A DNA stretch of 64,000 bases from Pseudomonadota bacterium (GCA_023423535.1 JAFAFL010000137.1:124001-188000), one strand, 5' to 3'. Shown: positions 33,878 to 45,105, counted from the first letter of the stretch. A program made the numbers and translations. Notes: generated by a model not told the origin, from the letters alone.

Positions 33878-35248
33878 ATGCACGACAAGCTCTTGGCCGG
33901 GTATGCCGATGTAGGGGTGCGCGACACGTCGGTGCTCCTGGCGGTTTCGGGCGGGGCGGATTCGACCGTTCTGCTGGCTGTCTCGAGCGAGCTGGCGCGT
34001 CGGCTGAACCTGAGGCTCGAGGTGGCCTGCGTGAACCACGGACTGCGGGATGAGAGCGCGGCCGAGCAGTCTGAGGTCGGGCGGCAGGCGGAGGCGCTCG
34101 GGCTGCCCTTCCACGCCCTGAACGTGACGTTGGCGCCCGGCGCTGCGCTGGAGGCCCGTGCCCGCGAGCTGCGCTACGCGGCCCTGGAGCGGACGCGTAA
34201 GGAGAGGGGCCTCGCCTGGATCGCCACTGCCCACACCGCGACCGATCAGGCGGAGACGCTGCTGATGCGGCTCGGGCGTGGCGCTGCGCTCGGAGGCGCG
34301 GCGGGCGTGTTGCCGGTGCGAGGCCACATCGTGCGGCCGATGCTGCGGGTCACGCGGGACGAGGTGCTCGCCTTCGCCGCTGCGAGGGGCCTGCACTTCG
34401 CGCGCGATCCGATGAACGAGGACCGCACCTTCACCCGCGTCCGCGTGCGCGGGGAGGTCCTGCCCTCGTTGCGCGCCGCGCTGGGGCCGGGCGTGGACGA
34501 GGCCTTCGCCCGGTTCTCGGCCTACGCGCGCGAGGACGACGTGCTGCTCGGTGAGCTCGCCGACGCGGCGTGGCGAAGGGTCCAGGTTCGAGGCGATGCG
34601 GCGACGCTGGATGCGGCCGCCCTCCGCGCGATGTCGAGGCCATTGCGCCGGCGGGTGTGGGCGCGGCTGCTGGAGGCGACAGGGCTCGAAGTGGATGCGG
34701 CGGTGGTGGAGGGGATGGAGCGCGCGCTGAGGGAGGGCTCGGCGCAGACGCTCGCGCAAGGGGCGGTGCTTCGTTGCCAGGGTGGCCTCGTGCGCGTCGT
34801 GCGCGGCGGCGCGAGCAGCGCTGATCAGGCGCATCCGACCGCCCTTCTTCTTCGCGACGGCCCGCCGGTGAAGTTGTCCGACGGCACCACGCTGCGCTGG
34901 CGCTTCACGCTTCTTCATGAGCCCCCGGATGACGCCGGCGCGGGCGTCATCCACCCGCTCGTGCGCGAGCCCTCTGGCGGCGTGCTGGAAGTGCGCACCC
35001 GGAGGCCCGGCGACCGCGTCCTCCTCGCGAATGGACGGAGCCGTAAGCTGCAGGATCTCCTCGTGGATCTTCGTATTCCGCGCGAGCAGCGGGACCGGTT
35101 GTGGCTGCTCGCCGAGCCGGACTCTGCGCGCATCTTTTGCGTGCCCGGATGGTGGCCGCAGAGAGGAACGGCGCGTGGTGGAGAGGTCGTCGTTCGACGC
35201 GCGGCAGAAGAACGCGAAGCGGGCGAGCGCGGAGCGGGTACGTTATAA
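33878..35248 (+). CDS. tilS: tRNA(Ile)-lysidine synthase TilS
   Basis: Ligates lysine to C34 of the CAU anticodon of tRNA-Ile2, changing its codon reading from AUG to AUA. The 456-residue product has the PP-loop SGGADS at 24-29, the family segment VACVNHGLRDESAAE, ATAHTATDQAETLLMRL, and the TilS C-terminal part with VRTRRPGDRVLLANGRSRKL-like block near 370-390. It heads the tilS-ftsH-folP block known from many bacteria. AUA is expected to be rare at this GC, but the enzyme is essential wherever tRNA-Ile2 exists. Confidence 0.95.
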   Translation: MHDKLLAGYADVGVRDTSVLLAVSGGADSTVLLAVSSELARRLNLRLEVACVNHGLRDESAAEQSEVGRQAEALGLPFHALNVTLAPGAALEARARELRYAALERTRKERGLAWIATAHTATDQAETLLMRLGRGAALGGAAGVLPVRGHIVRPMLRVTRDEVLAFAAARGLHFARDPMNEDRTFTRVRVRGEVLPSLRAALGPGVDEAFARFSAYAREDDVLLGELADAAWRRVQVRGDAATLDAAALRAMSRPLRRRVWARLLEATGLEVDAAVVEGMERALREGSAQTLAQGAVLRCQGGLVRVVRGGASSADQAHPTALLLRDGPPVKLSDGTTLRWRFTLLHEPPDDAGAGVIHPLVREPSGGVLEVRTRRPGDRVLLANGRSRKLQDLLVDLRIPREQRDRLWLLAEPDSARIFCVPGWWPQRGTARGGEVVVRRAAEEREAGERGAGTL

Positions 35249-35335
35249 GCAACGGGGCCGGAACAATCGGTGCAAACGCGGCTGTTGCGATACCGGCCGC
35301 GCCAAAGGTTCAGGCGCTGAAAGGGCAATTCGACA

Positions 35336-37264
<1,929 letters not shown>

Positions 37265-37369
37265 CCGCTCCTTCCGGAAGCTCAGCAGTGACGTGACAGC
37301 GAAGCGCGGCGGGCCCACCGAGGTTCGTCGCGCTTTTGCTTTGCGGGCGCGGCACGCATCATCAGAGGC

Positions 37370-38626
37370 ATGTCCCAGGCCTTTGCCCGCGTCGTCGCGC
37401 ACGCTTCTTCGGATGACCTCGAGCTCGCGTTCGACCGGATGGCGCTGCCTCTCTCCGCGCGCGAGTACCTGCGGGAGAAGGTGCCGGGGCTGCACGTGCT
37501 TGTCACCGGGCTCTCGCGCGACGAGGCCCGCTTCCTCCGGGCGATGGCGGAGGAGGGCGAGGCGCCGGGCCGCGAGGAGCATCCCCAGTTCGTGGCGGGA
37601 GATCAGCGGCACCGTCCGGGCTCCGCACTGCTCTCCGGAAGGCGCGAGCAGTTCGACCGGCTCGTGAGGCGCGCGCGGGATGATCAGGGCCTGACGGGCC
37701 TCACAGGAGCTCTGGAGGCCGCGCTGCGTGCGGTCGGCGAGGGTGCTTCCGCGCTCCCGTCGCTGACGCTCGGCAAGCGGACCTTCACGTTCGGCGGCCG
37801 GTCGCACCTGATGGGCATCGTCAACGTGACGCCGGACTCGTTCTCGGATGGCGGCCGCTACTTCTCGGTGGTGGAGGCGGTGGCGCAAGGGACGGCGCTC
37901 GAGCGCGCGGGCGCGGACCTGCTCGACGTGGGCGGCGAATCCACGAGGCCGGGCGCGCCGGAGGTGGAGGCGAGAGAGGAGATCCGTCGCGTGGTCCCGG
38001 TGATCGAGGCGCTGCGCGAGCGGACGGCGTTGCCGATCAGCATCGACACGCGGAAGGCGGAGGTCGCGCGCGCGGCGCTGGCGGCGGGGGCCTCGCTGGT
38101 GAACGACGTGACCGGCTTTCGGCACGACCCGGAGATCGTCCGCGTCGCGGCGCAGGCCGGCGCAGCGGTGTGCGCGATGCACATGGTGGGCACGCCGGAG
38201 ACGATGGCGAAGGACCCGCGCTACGACGACCTGATGGAGGAGGTCATCGCCTCGCTGCGCGAGAGCGTGGACCTTGCGGTGGCCGCGGGAGTTCCACGCC
38301 AGCGGGTGCTCATTGATCCGGGCATCGGCTTCGCGAAAACCTACGGGCACAACCACTTCCTCCTTCGACGGCTCGCGGAACTGCGCGTGCTGGGGCTGCC
38401 GGTGCTGGTGGGGATGAGCCGCAAGGCGTTCCTCGGGGCGCTGACGGGAGGGAAGCCTGCAGCAGAGCGCGTGCTGGCTACCGCGGCGTGCGCGGCGGCG
38501 GTGTCGATGACCGGCGGCGCGGACTTCCTGCGCGTGCACGACCCGGCGGAGGTGAAGGAGGCGCTCCTGGTGGCCGAGGCCATCCGCACCGCGCGTGAGG
38601 GTGGCTCGTTGTTCGGACGAACCTAG
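37370..38626 (+). CDS. folP: Dihydropteroate synthase FolP with N-terminal extension
   Basis: Condenses 6-hydroxymethyl-7,8-dihydropterin diphosphate with p-aminobenzoate in folate synthesis. The DHPS barrel covers about 145-415: MGIVNVTPDSFSDGG, LLDVGGESTRPGA, ISIDTRKAEVARAAL, VNDVTGF, LIDPGIGFAKTYGHN. About 140 residues precede it, twice as much as in a normal 280-residue enzyme, and look like a helical domain (SDDLELAFDRMALPLSAREY). AGAGGC lies just before the ATG. It follows ftsH, as in the conserved block. Confidence 0.95.
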   Translation: MSQAFARVVAHASSDDLELAFDRMALPLSAREYLREKVPGLHVLVTGLSRDEARFLRAMAEEGEAPGREEHPQFVAGDQRHRPGSALLSGRREQFDRLVRRARDDQGLTGLTGALEAALRAVGEGASALPSLTLGKRTFTFGGRSHLMGIVNVTPDSFSDGGRYFSVVEAVAQGTALERAGADLLDVGGESTRPGAPEVEAREEIRRVVPVIEALRERTALPISIDTRKAEVARAALAAGASLVNDVTGFRHDPEIVRVAAQAGAAVCAMHMVGTPETMAKDPRYDDLMEEVIASLRESVDLAVAAGVPRQRVLIDPGIGFAKTYGHNHFLLRRLAELRVLGLPVLVGMSRKAFLGALTGGKPAAERVLATAACAAAVSMTGGADFLRVHDPAEVKEALLVAEAIRTAREGGSLFGRT

Positions 38627-38661
38627 AGGAAGGCGAGCTGGGGACTGGTAGGGTTTACGGC

Positions 38662-41600
38662 ATGTTCCTGATCGCCGCGACCGTCCTCTTGTTCGCCGCC
38701 CCCGCTGAGGCGCAGCCGTGGCGGGTCGTCGGCCCCAACGCACAGTGGGAGGTGCATCCGGGCGCTGCCGGCACGCGCTTCGTCGATGCGGAGGGTGACG
38801 ACGAGCTGATCGTGGGAAGGGCTCGTGTGGCGCGCGGCGGCTGGACTCTCTCTCGCGAGCGTGTGGGTGAGGTGACGGAGCGCTGGCTCGATCACGGTGG
38901 CAGCGTCGAGCAGCGTTGGGAGCTTCCGCAGCGCCCGCCAGGTGAGGGCGCGCTGGTGGTGACGGTGCCCGTCGAAGGCGCGGTGCGCATTCGCGAGGAC
39001 GCGGCGGGCATCCACCTGAGAGCGCGCGGCGGCGGCAACCTCCTCTACGGACACGGCGTCTTCGTCGATGCGCGAGGGTTCCGCTGGGACGTGCCGGCGC
39101 GCTTCGAGGACGGTGCGATCCGGCTCGCCGTCTCCGAGGATGTGCTCGAGCGCGCGGCCTATCCGGCGGTGCTCGATCCGATCATCAGTGGCGACAAGGA
39201 GCTGCTGCCGGCATCGCTCGGGGCCTCCACCGGACGGGGCGTCAGTGTTGCCTGGGATGGCACGACGTACCTCGCGACCTGGAAGGGCCGCTACGGCGCC
39301 AACCGGATCGGGCGCATCTCGAAGGACGCGGCGCCGCTGGAGCCGTCGCGGTTTCTGGGCAGCGGGACCTATCGTCCAGGCATCGCATCGGACGGAGCGG
39401 GGCACCTCGCCGCGGAGAACAGCGAGGGCGCGTGGCTGAACCCGGCGGACGAGTCAAAGCGCCCTCCCTCCATCCCTTTCGGAACCCGGCTGGCGGGCAC
39501 GGCGGTGGACGTCTCCTGGACCGGTCACCACTACACCCTCACCTGGGCGAACCGCGTGGCGAGGCTGAGCGCGGCCGGCGAGCGTCTGGATCCTCTCGAG
39601 GGCGCTGTCATCCCCGGCGAGGGGAGTGCGTCCTACGGTGCTCGCTCGCGTTCGGCGACCGCGCAGGGCGTCACGCTCGTCGTCCTCGATGCGAAGGGTC
39701 CGCTGCGTGCGTACAGAAGAACGGTCGAGGGCACCTGGCTGGACGAGTCGCCCATCGTCGTGGCGCCGGAGGAGCTCTACGACGCGTTCGACGTGAGCAC
39801 CGACGGCGATGCGTTTCTGGTGACCTGGGCGGTGGAGGGGCGCGTCAGTGCGATGCGCGTCGGGCGGAACGGCGCGCTGCTCGATCCGGTGGCGCGCGAG
39901 CTTGCGACGGACGCGGTGGCGGAGGCTGTCACCTGCGCGTTTGATGGCTCGGACTACCTCGTCGCGTACGTCTCCGGCGCCGACACCCTGAGGATGGTGC
40001 GGGTGCCGACGGATGGGAGTTCCACCACAGACGCCGGCGCGGAGGTTCCGCTTGTCGCCGTGAAGACGGTGAAGCGACTGGAGCTCACGCACGCCGGCCA
40101 GCACGCGATGCTCGTCGCGGATGTGCACCTCCTCGATGACAGCGAGCGAAGCGTGGCGATCCCGCTCGATGCTTCGGGAGCGGTGGCGGGGCCGTGGCGA
40201 GTCATCTCCACCGTCTTCGCGAATCAGACGGGGCTGAAGCTCTCGCGGCGCGGCGCTGGCGGCCTGTGGGCGGTGTGGGAAGAGCACGCGAACTACGGCC
40301 AGCAGCTCGTGGCCGCGAGGCTGGACGAGAGCCTCGAGCTGTTGGACGTGAAGCCCATCCCGCTCACCGGGTTGAACGGCGTCCGGCGGCTGCGGGCCAC
40401 AGGCCAGGTCGGATCGAGCCTGATCGCCGTTTGGGATGAAGAGGCGGACGGTTCCGTTCAGCGCTTCGTCCGTGCCGTGGATGCGGACGGTGTGCTGCTC
40501 GGTGAGGCTTCGGGGACCCTGGGCCCCGTCGAGGATCCTGGGGCGCCGGTCGCGCTCGCGTGTGAAGAGACAGGCTGCCTCCTCGTGTGGCTCGGCGATG
40601 ACCTGCGGGCGGCGAGGATTGATCCCGTTGGTGTGGTGTTCGATCCAGACGGCCTGCAGCTCCCGATCGACGTGGCCGGGCTTCAGCAGGGCAGCGGCGA
40701 GATCGTCGTCGGCGAGGTGGACGGCGCGTACGTCGTGGTGGCGGCGGATGGGCTCCGGAACACGCTGGCGTCCCTCACCGTGGAGGCCTCGGGCGCCGTG
40801 ACCGGACCGCGCGATGAAGGGCCACGGCTGCGGAACCTTCAGATGGCGTGCCGCACGGGCACGTGCACGCTCGTCGGCAATGGCATGGGGACCACCGAAG
40901 TCCACTCGGTGCTCTTCACCCGGGTCGACGACGGATGGCGGTCGAGCCGGCCTCCGATGAAGCTCACCGGCGAGGTGCTCCAGTTCGCGTCCGACGGCCA
41001 GAGCGAGCTGCTCCGGCTGCGGTCCTGGGGCGGAGCGCCGCGTCTGGTACGGCTCATGCGCGGTCTCCCTGCTTCCACGCATGACGTCGAGGTTCCGTCG
41101 CCGGCCGCGCAGAATGAGCTCCTCGCGCCGCTGGAGGTCGGCCGACACCTCGTGGCCTTCGCGACCAGAGGCCCGGACTGCATGACCCAGGGATGCTCTT
41201 CGACCGAACGCCTGACCTTTGCGGGCAGCACCGTGTCCTTCGATGAGCCGCTGCTCGATCCGGGCCCGTATGAGGTGGCGTCCGGGAGACCTTCGCCGCT
41301 GCCGCTCGTGGGGCTCGATCCGCAGGAGGACCCGGTGACGGTGACGGTGCTCACGCAGCCTGTGCACGGGGAGCTTCAGGGCACCTGGCCGCAGCTGACC
41401 TATGTGCCGCGAGCTGCCGGGTACTCCGGACCGGACAGCTTCACCGCGGAGGCGAGCGACGGCACGCACGGCTCGGGCGAGGTGACGGTCCACCTTCAGA
41501 TCCTGCCGCCCGAGGAGCCGCCCGCGCCCGATGCAGATGCCGGCGTTCCGCCCACCGAGGAGCCGCCGCCTGCGACGGAGGGCTGCGCGTGCGCGACCAA

Positions 41601-41721
41601 CGCGGGGCCGATGGGCTCAACCTCTCTGCTGATCTTCGCCAGCGCGCTGGTGTTCGTGCTCGGCCGCGTCAGGCGCCCAGCGCGCTGTCGAGCACCATCA
41701 TCATCACGAAGCCGATCATGA
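38662..41721 (+). CDS. Large surface protein with MYXO-CTERM sorting signal
   Basis: A 1019-residue exported protein. Signal peptide MFLIAATVLLFAAPAEAQP. The bulk (about 180-880) is a series of beta blades resembling a propeller (VSVAWDGTTYLATWKGRYG, DVSWTGHHYTLTWAN, FDGSDYLVAYVSG). A cadherin-like domain follows at about 885-945 (VTVTVLTQPVHGEL, AAGYSGPDSFTAEASDG), then a Pro/Glu linker and the C-terminal GCACATNAGPMGSTSLLIFA segment, hydrophobic helix and R-V-R-R-P tail that fit MYXO-CTERM. Such proteins are cleaved and lipidated at the Cys. The final 53 nt overlap the opposing zip gene. Confidence 0.85.
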   Translation: MFLIAATVLLFAAPAEAQPWRVVGPNAQWEVHPGAAGTRFVDAEGDDELIVGRARVARGGWTLSRERVGEVTERWLDHGGSVEQRWELPQRPPGEGALVVTVPVEGAVRIREDAAGIHLRARGGGNLLYGHGVFVDARGFRWDVPARFEDGAIRLAVSEDVLERAAYPAVLDPIISGDKELLPASLGASTGRGVSVAWDGTTYLATWKGRYGANRIGRISKDAAPLEPSRFLGSGTYRPGIASDGAGHLAAENSEGAWLNPADESKRPPSIPFGTRLAGTAVDVSWTGHHYTLTWANRVARLSAAGERLDPLEGAVIPGEGSASYGARSRSATAQGVTLVVLDAKGPLRAYRRTVEGTWLDESPIVVAPEELYDAFDVSTDGDAFLVTWAVEGRVSAMRVGRNGALLDPVARELATDAVAEAVTCAFDGSDYLVAYVSGADTLRMVRVPTDGSSTTDAGAEVPLVAVKTVKRLELTHAGQHAMLVADVHLLDDSERSVAIPLDASGAVAGPWRVISTVFANQTGLKLSRRGAGGLWAVWEEHANYGQQLVAARLDESLELLDVKPIPLTGLNGVRRLRATGQVGSSLIAVWDEEADGSVQRFVRAVDADGVLLGEASGTLGPVEDPGAPVALACEETGCLLVWLGDDLRAARIDPVGVVFDPDGLQLPIDVAGLQQGSGEIVVGEVDGAYVVVAADGLRNTLASLTVEASGAVTGPRDEGPRLRNLQMACRTGTCTLVGNGMGTTEVHSVLFTRVDDGWRSSRPPMKLTGEVLQFASDGQSELLRLRSWGGAPRLVRLMRGLPASTHDVEVPSPAAQNELLAPLEVGRHLVAFATRGPDCMTQGCSSTERLTFAGSTVSFDEPLLDPGPYEVASGRPSPLPLVGLDPQEDPVTVTVLTQPVHGELQGTWPQLTYVPRAAGYSGPDSFTAEASDGTHGSGEVTVHLQILPPEEPPAPDADAGVPPTEEPPPATEGCACATNAGPMGSTSLLIFASALVFVLGRVRRPARCRAPSSSRSRS

Positions 41722-42571
41722 GCCCCAGCGTCGCGCGGCCTGCCTCGGTCTGGTGACTCTCCGGGATGATCTCGTCGCTGACGACGAAGATCATCGCGCC
41801 CGCGGCGAGGCCGAAGCCGATGGGCAGTGCCGGTGCTGCGATGCTCACGCCGGCGTGACCGGCCAGCGCACCAAACGGTTCGACGAAGCCGGTCAGCGCG
41901 GTCACCGCCAGCGCGCGCAGCCGGGAGTAGCCGGCACTCACCATCGCCACCGCGACGACGAGGCCCTCGGGCATGTTCTGCGCGGCGATGCCCAGCGCTA
42001 GCGGGAGGCTCGTCTCCGCTTCTCCGGACGCGAAGGCCACGCCGACCGAGAGGCCCTCCGGGAAGTTGTGGAAGGCGATCGCCGCGACGAACAGCCAGGT
42101 GCGCGAGAGCTTCTGTGCGCGCGGACCTTCGGTGCCCTTGAAGAAGTGCTCGTGCGGAAAGACGTGGTGCACCATCGACACCAGCAGCCCGCCGCCCGCG
42201 AAGCCGAGGGCTACGAGTGCCACCGGCAGCAGCACCCGGCCCTCGCCGAACTGCCCGCGCGCGTGCTCGAGGCCGGGGATGATCAGGGAGAAGGACGCGG
42301 CGGCGAGCATCACCCCCGCGCCGAAGCCCATCATCGTGTTCTCGGTGGCTCGGGTGAGCTTCGACCGGAAGAGCACCGGCACCGCGCCGACGGTGGTGGC
42401 GACCCCTCCCGCGAGGAGGCTGGCGAAGACGCTGTGGAGGAGCGGCGCGGTCTGCACGGGGTTGAACAGCAGCCGAGATAGCAGCCGCCCCTCCGGTGGG
42501 CGACAACTGCGTGCAGGCCGCCGAGCACTCCCGAACAACCGGCTGCGGCGGGGACGCTTGTCCGGACGCAC
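41669..42571 (-). CDS. ZIP-family divalent metal transporter
   Basis: Inner-membrane importer of zinc or related metals, up to 300 residues with 8 predicted helices. The metal-binding helices carry HNFPEGLSVGVAF and QNMPEGLVVAVAM, the ZIP hallmark in TM4 and TM5, and there is a His-rich loop (HHVFPHEHFF). The GTG at 42571 gives an N-terminal basic leader; a GTG at 42457, just before TM1, is an equally plausible start. It lies between folP and glmM on the opposite strand. Substrate specificity cannot be read from sequence. Confidence 0.9.
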   Translation of the reverse strand: MRPDKRPRRSRLFGSARRPARSCRPPEGRLLSRLLFNPVQTAPLLHSVFASLLAGGVATTVGAVPVLFRSKLTRATENTMMGFGAGVMLAAASFSLIIPGLEHARGQFGEGRVLLPVALVALGFAGGGLLVSMVHHVFPHEHFFKGTEGPRAQKLSRTWLFVAAIAFHNFPEGLSVGVAFASGEAETSLPLALGIAAQNMPEGLVVAVAMVSAGYSRLRALAVTALTGFVEPFGALAGHAGVSIAAPALPIGFGLAAGAMIFVVSDEIIPESHQTEAGRATLGLMIGFVMMMVLDSALGA

Positions 42572-42577
42572 GGTGCT

Positions 42578-42634
42578 CCCTAACTTCGCGCACCGGTTCC
42601 GGGGTTATAAGGCGGCGCGAAAGGGGCGTTAGGG
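42578..42634. promoter_or_regulatory. Long split inverted repeat between zip and glmM
   Basis: CCCTAAC plus TTCGCGC (42578-42591) face GCGCGAA (42615-42621) and GTTAGGG (42628-42634), so two 7-bp arms pair with a 6-nt bulge. The centre carries TTATAA (42605-42610), a possible -10. It may be an operator for the divergent zip gene (a Zur-like role is guesswork) or a hairpin in the glmM leader. Confidence 0.4.
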
Positions 42635-42637
42635 AAC

Positions 42638-44029
42638 ATGGCGTATCGGATGAAGAGCAATCCTGCGGATGAGGCGGCTTCGCAGAAGCTGTTCGGCACG
42701 GACGGGGTCCGTGGCGTGGCGAACGTCCACCCGATGACGGCGGAGGTGGCCCTCCAGCTCGGCCGAGCCCTCGCGCACCTCATCCGCGCCGGCAACCACC
42801 GGCACCGCGTGGTGATCGGCAAGGACACGCGGCTGTCGGGCTACATGCTCGAGCAGGCGCTCGCGGCCGGCATCGCGTCCATGGGCGTGGACACCGTGCT
42901 GGTGGGGCCGATGCCCACGCCGGCGATCGCCAACCTCACCGTCAGCATGCGCGCGGACGCGGGCGCGGTGATCAGCGCGTCCCACAACCCCTACCAGGAC
43001 AACGGGATCAAGTTCTTCTGGCGCGACGGGTTCAAGCTGCCGGACGAGACCGAGGCGAAGATCGAGGACATGATCGCCACGAGGCAGATCGATCACATCC
43101 GTCCCACCGCGACGCGCATCGGCCGGTCGGAGCGGCTCGACGACGCGCGCGGCCGCTACGTGGTCTTCCTCAAGAACACCTTCCCGCGCGAGCTGACGCT
43201 GGAGGGCCTGACCATCGTGGTGGACTGCGCGAACGGCGCGGCCTACCGGGTGGCGCCCTCGGTGCTCGAGGAGCTCGGCGCGCGGGTGATCAAGCTCGGC
43301 GTGGAGCCGGACGGCAAGAACATCAACCACAAGTGCGGCGCGCTCCACCCGGAGGGCCTGGCGAAGTCGGTGCTCAAGCACGGCGCGAACGTGGGCATCG
43401 CGCTCGACGGCGACGCGGACCGGCTCATCGTGGTGGACGAGAAGGGCCAGGTCGTGGACGGCGACGCGATCATGGCGATCTGCACCCAGGAGCTCGTCAC
43501 CCGGCGGGAGCTGGCGAAGAAGACGCTGGTCGCCACGGTGATGAGCAACATCGGCCTCGAGCGGGCGGTGGCGCAGTGGGGCGTGAAGGTGAAGCGCACC
43601 CGCGTGGGCGACCGCTACGTCGTCGAGGAGATGCGCAAGAACGGCTACAACCTCGGCGGCGAGCAGTCGGGACACCTCGTGTTCCTCGACCATGCGACGA
43701 CCGGTGACGGCACGCTGGCGGCGCTGCAGCTGCTCGCGGTGCTCTGCCGCAACGGCAAGCCGCTCTCCGAGCTGACGAAGATCTTCGAGCCGGTGCCGCA
43801 GACGCTCCTCAACGTGGTGGTGAAGCGCCGCAAGGAGCTCGGCGAGCTGCCCGAGGTGATGAAGGCGATCAAGTCGGCGGAGGAGAAGCTCGGGAAGGAT
43901 GGGCGCGTGCTGGTGCGCTTCTCCGGCACCGAGCCCAAGGCCCGCGTGCTCATCGAGGGGCCGAACCGCGACAAGAACGAGCAGTACGCGAAGGAGATCG
44001 CGGACGCTCTGAATCGCTCGCTGAGCTAG
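42638..44029 (+). CDS. glmM: Phosphoglucosamine mutase GlmM
   Basis: Interconverts glucosamine 6-phosphate and 1-phosphate on the way to UDP-GlcNAc for peptidoglycan and LPS. The 463-residue product has LFGTDGVRGVAN, the active-site SASHNPYQDNGIKF with Ser115 as phosphoserine, the metal loop DGDADRLIVVDEKG and the sugar loop GGEQSGHLVF, ending in the phosphate-binding RFSGTEPKARVLIEG. It is about 15 residues longer at the N-terminus than typical. AGGGAA precedes the ATG. Normally directly follows folP; here two genes intervene. Confidence 0.96.
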   Translation: MAYRMKSNPADEAASQKLFGTDGVRGVANVHPMTAEVALQLGRALAHLIRAGNHRHRVVIGKDTRLSGYMLEQALAAGIASMGVDTVLVGPMPTPAIANLTVSMRADAGAVISASHNPYQDNGIKFFWRDGFKLPDETEAKIEDMIATRQIDHIRPTATRIGRSERLDDARGRYVVFLKNTFPRELTLEGLTIVVDCANGAAYRVAPSVLEELGARVIKLGVEPDGKNINHKCGALHPEGLAKSVLKHGANVGIALDGDADRLIVVDEKGQVVDGDAIMAICTQELVTRRELAKKTLVATVMSNIGLERAVAQWGVKVKRTRVGDRYVVEEMRKNGYNLGGEQSGHLVFLDHATTGDGTLAALQLLAVLCRNGKPLSELTKIFEPVPQTLLNVVVKRRKELGELPEVMKAIKSAEEKLGKDGRVLVRFSGTEPKARVLIEGPNRDKNEQYAKEIADALNRSLS

Positions 44030-44104
44030 CGGCCGCGGCCCGTCGGTCCGCAGGTTCCCATTCGCCGTCCGGACCCGCACCTTGTGGGGAAGGAGGCGTG
44101 GGCC

Positions 44105-44308
44105 ATGGCCGAACGAGACGAGGGCAAGCTGAAGAGCGAGACGGAGATCCGGGACGCGATCGCGCGGCTGCGTGAGAAGTCGGCGCGCAGCCTCGGTCAG
44201 TCTCCGGAGCCGCAGGACACCCCGCGCGAGGCGGGCGACCGCGAGCAGAACGTGCAGTCGGGAGATCCGGATCTGCGCGAGGAGCTCGAGGCGGAGCGAA
44301 GGTCCTGA
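44105..44308 (+). CDS. Small charged protein of unknown function
   Basis: A 67-residue, highly charged product (MAERDEGKLKSETEIRDAIA, then RLREKSARSLGQSPEPQD) with a predicted helical N-terminal half and a disordered C-terminus. The ATG has AAGGAGG 8 nt upstream, which supports it as a real gene between glmM and pdxJ. No family recognised. Confidence 0.6.
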   Translation: MAERDEGKLKSETEIRDAIARLREKSARSLGQSPEPQDTPREAGDREQNVQSGDPDLREELEAERRS

Positions 44309-44348
44309 GGGGCGTTGAAGGTGGCGTGAACGGTTGTGAAGTTGACGC

Positions 44349-44376
44349 GCCGCCTTCTTCGTAATGAGAAGGCGGC
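44349..44376 (+). promoter_or_regulatory. Perfect hairpin covering the pdxJ ribosome site
   Basis: GCCGCCTTCT (44349-44358), an 8-nt loop and AGAAGGCGGC (44367-44376) form a perfect 10-bp stem ending at the base before the pdxJ ATG. The right arm contains the only ribosome-binding sequence (AGAAGG), so folding would hide it. The loop contains TAAT, and TAATGA at 44362-44367 could instead be a -10 for a leaderless transcript. Confidence 0.55.
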
Positions 44377-45105
44377 ATGTCGATTCGTCTCGGCGTGAAC
44401 GTCGATCACGTGGCCACGGTGAGGCAGGCGCGGAGGGCCCGGTATCCGGATCCGGTGACCGCGGCCGCGCTGGCCGAGGTCGCGGGTGCGCATCAGATCA
44501 CCATCCACCTGCGCGAGGACCGCAGGCACATCCAGGACCGCGATCTGCGCGTGCTGCGAGAGACCGTCCAGACCGAGCTGAACCTCGAGATGGCGGCCAC
44601 GCAGGAGATGGTGAAGATCGCCTACGAGCACAAGCCGGACATGGTGACCCTCGTGCCCGAGCGGCGCGAGGAGGTCACCACCGAGGGCGGGCTCGACGTC
44701 AACGGACAGCGCGAGCAGCTGCGGCAGTACGTGAAGGGCCTGCGAGACGGCGACCTGAAGGTGTCGCTGTTCATCGACCCGGACCTCGATCAGGTGCGCG
44801 CCAGCCACAAGTGCGACGTGGATCAGGTGGAGCTGCACACCGGGCGCTTCTGCGAGGCGCGCGACGCGAAGGAGCGGGCGCGCGAGCTCTCGCGGATCGT
44901 GGACGCGGCAAAGGCGGCGGCGAAGCTGGGCATGCGCGTCGCGGCGGGACACGGGCTCAACTACGAGAACGTCGATCGGGTGGCGGCGATCGAGGAGATC
45001 GAGGAGCTGAACATCGGCCACGCGATCGTCGCGCGCGCGGTGCTCGTCGGCTTCGAGCGGGCCACCCGCGAGATGCTCGAGCTCATGCGGCTGGCGAGGC
45101 GGTAG
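44377..45105 (+). CDS. pdxJ: Pyridoxine 5'-phosphate synthase PdxJ
   Basis: Last step of de novo vitamin B6 synthesis, joining 1-deoxy-xylulose 5-phosphate with 3-amino-1-hydroxyacetone phosphate. The 242-residue TIM barrel is normal in length, with LGVNVDHVATVRQARRARYP at the N-terminus, HLREDRRHIQDRD, LVPERREEVTTEGGLDV and AGHGLNYENV. acpS, its usual neighbour, is missing; nnr follows 3 nt after the stop. Confidence 0.97.
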   Translation: MSIRLGVNVDHVATVRQARRARYPDPVTAAALAEVAGAHQITIHLREDRRHIQDRDLRVLRETVQTELNLEMAATQEMVKIAYEHKPDMVTLVPERREEVTTEGGLDVNGQREQLRQYVKGLRDGDLKVSLFIDPDLDQVRASHKCDVDQVELHTGRFCEARDAKERARELSRIVDAAKAAAKLGMRVAAGHGLNYENVDRVAAIEEIEELNIGHAIVARAVLVGFERATREMLELMRLARR

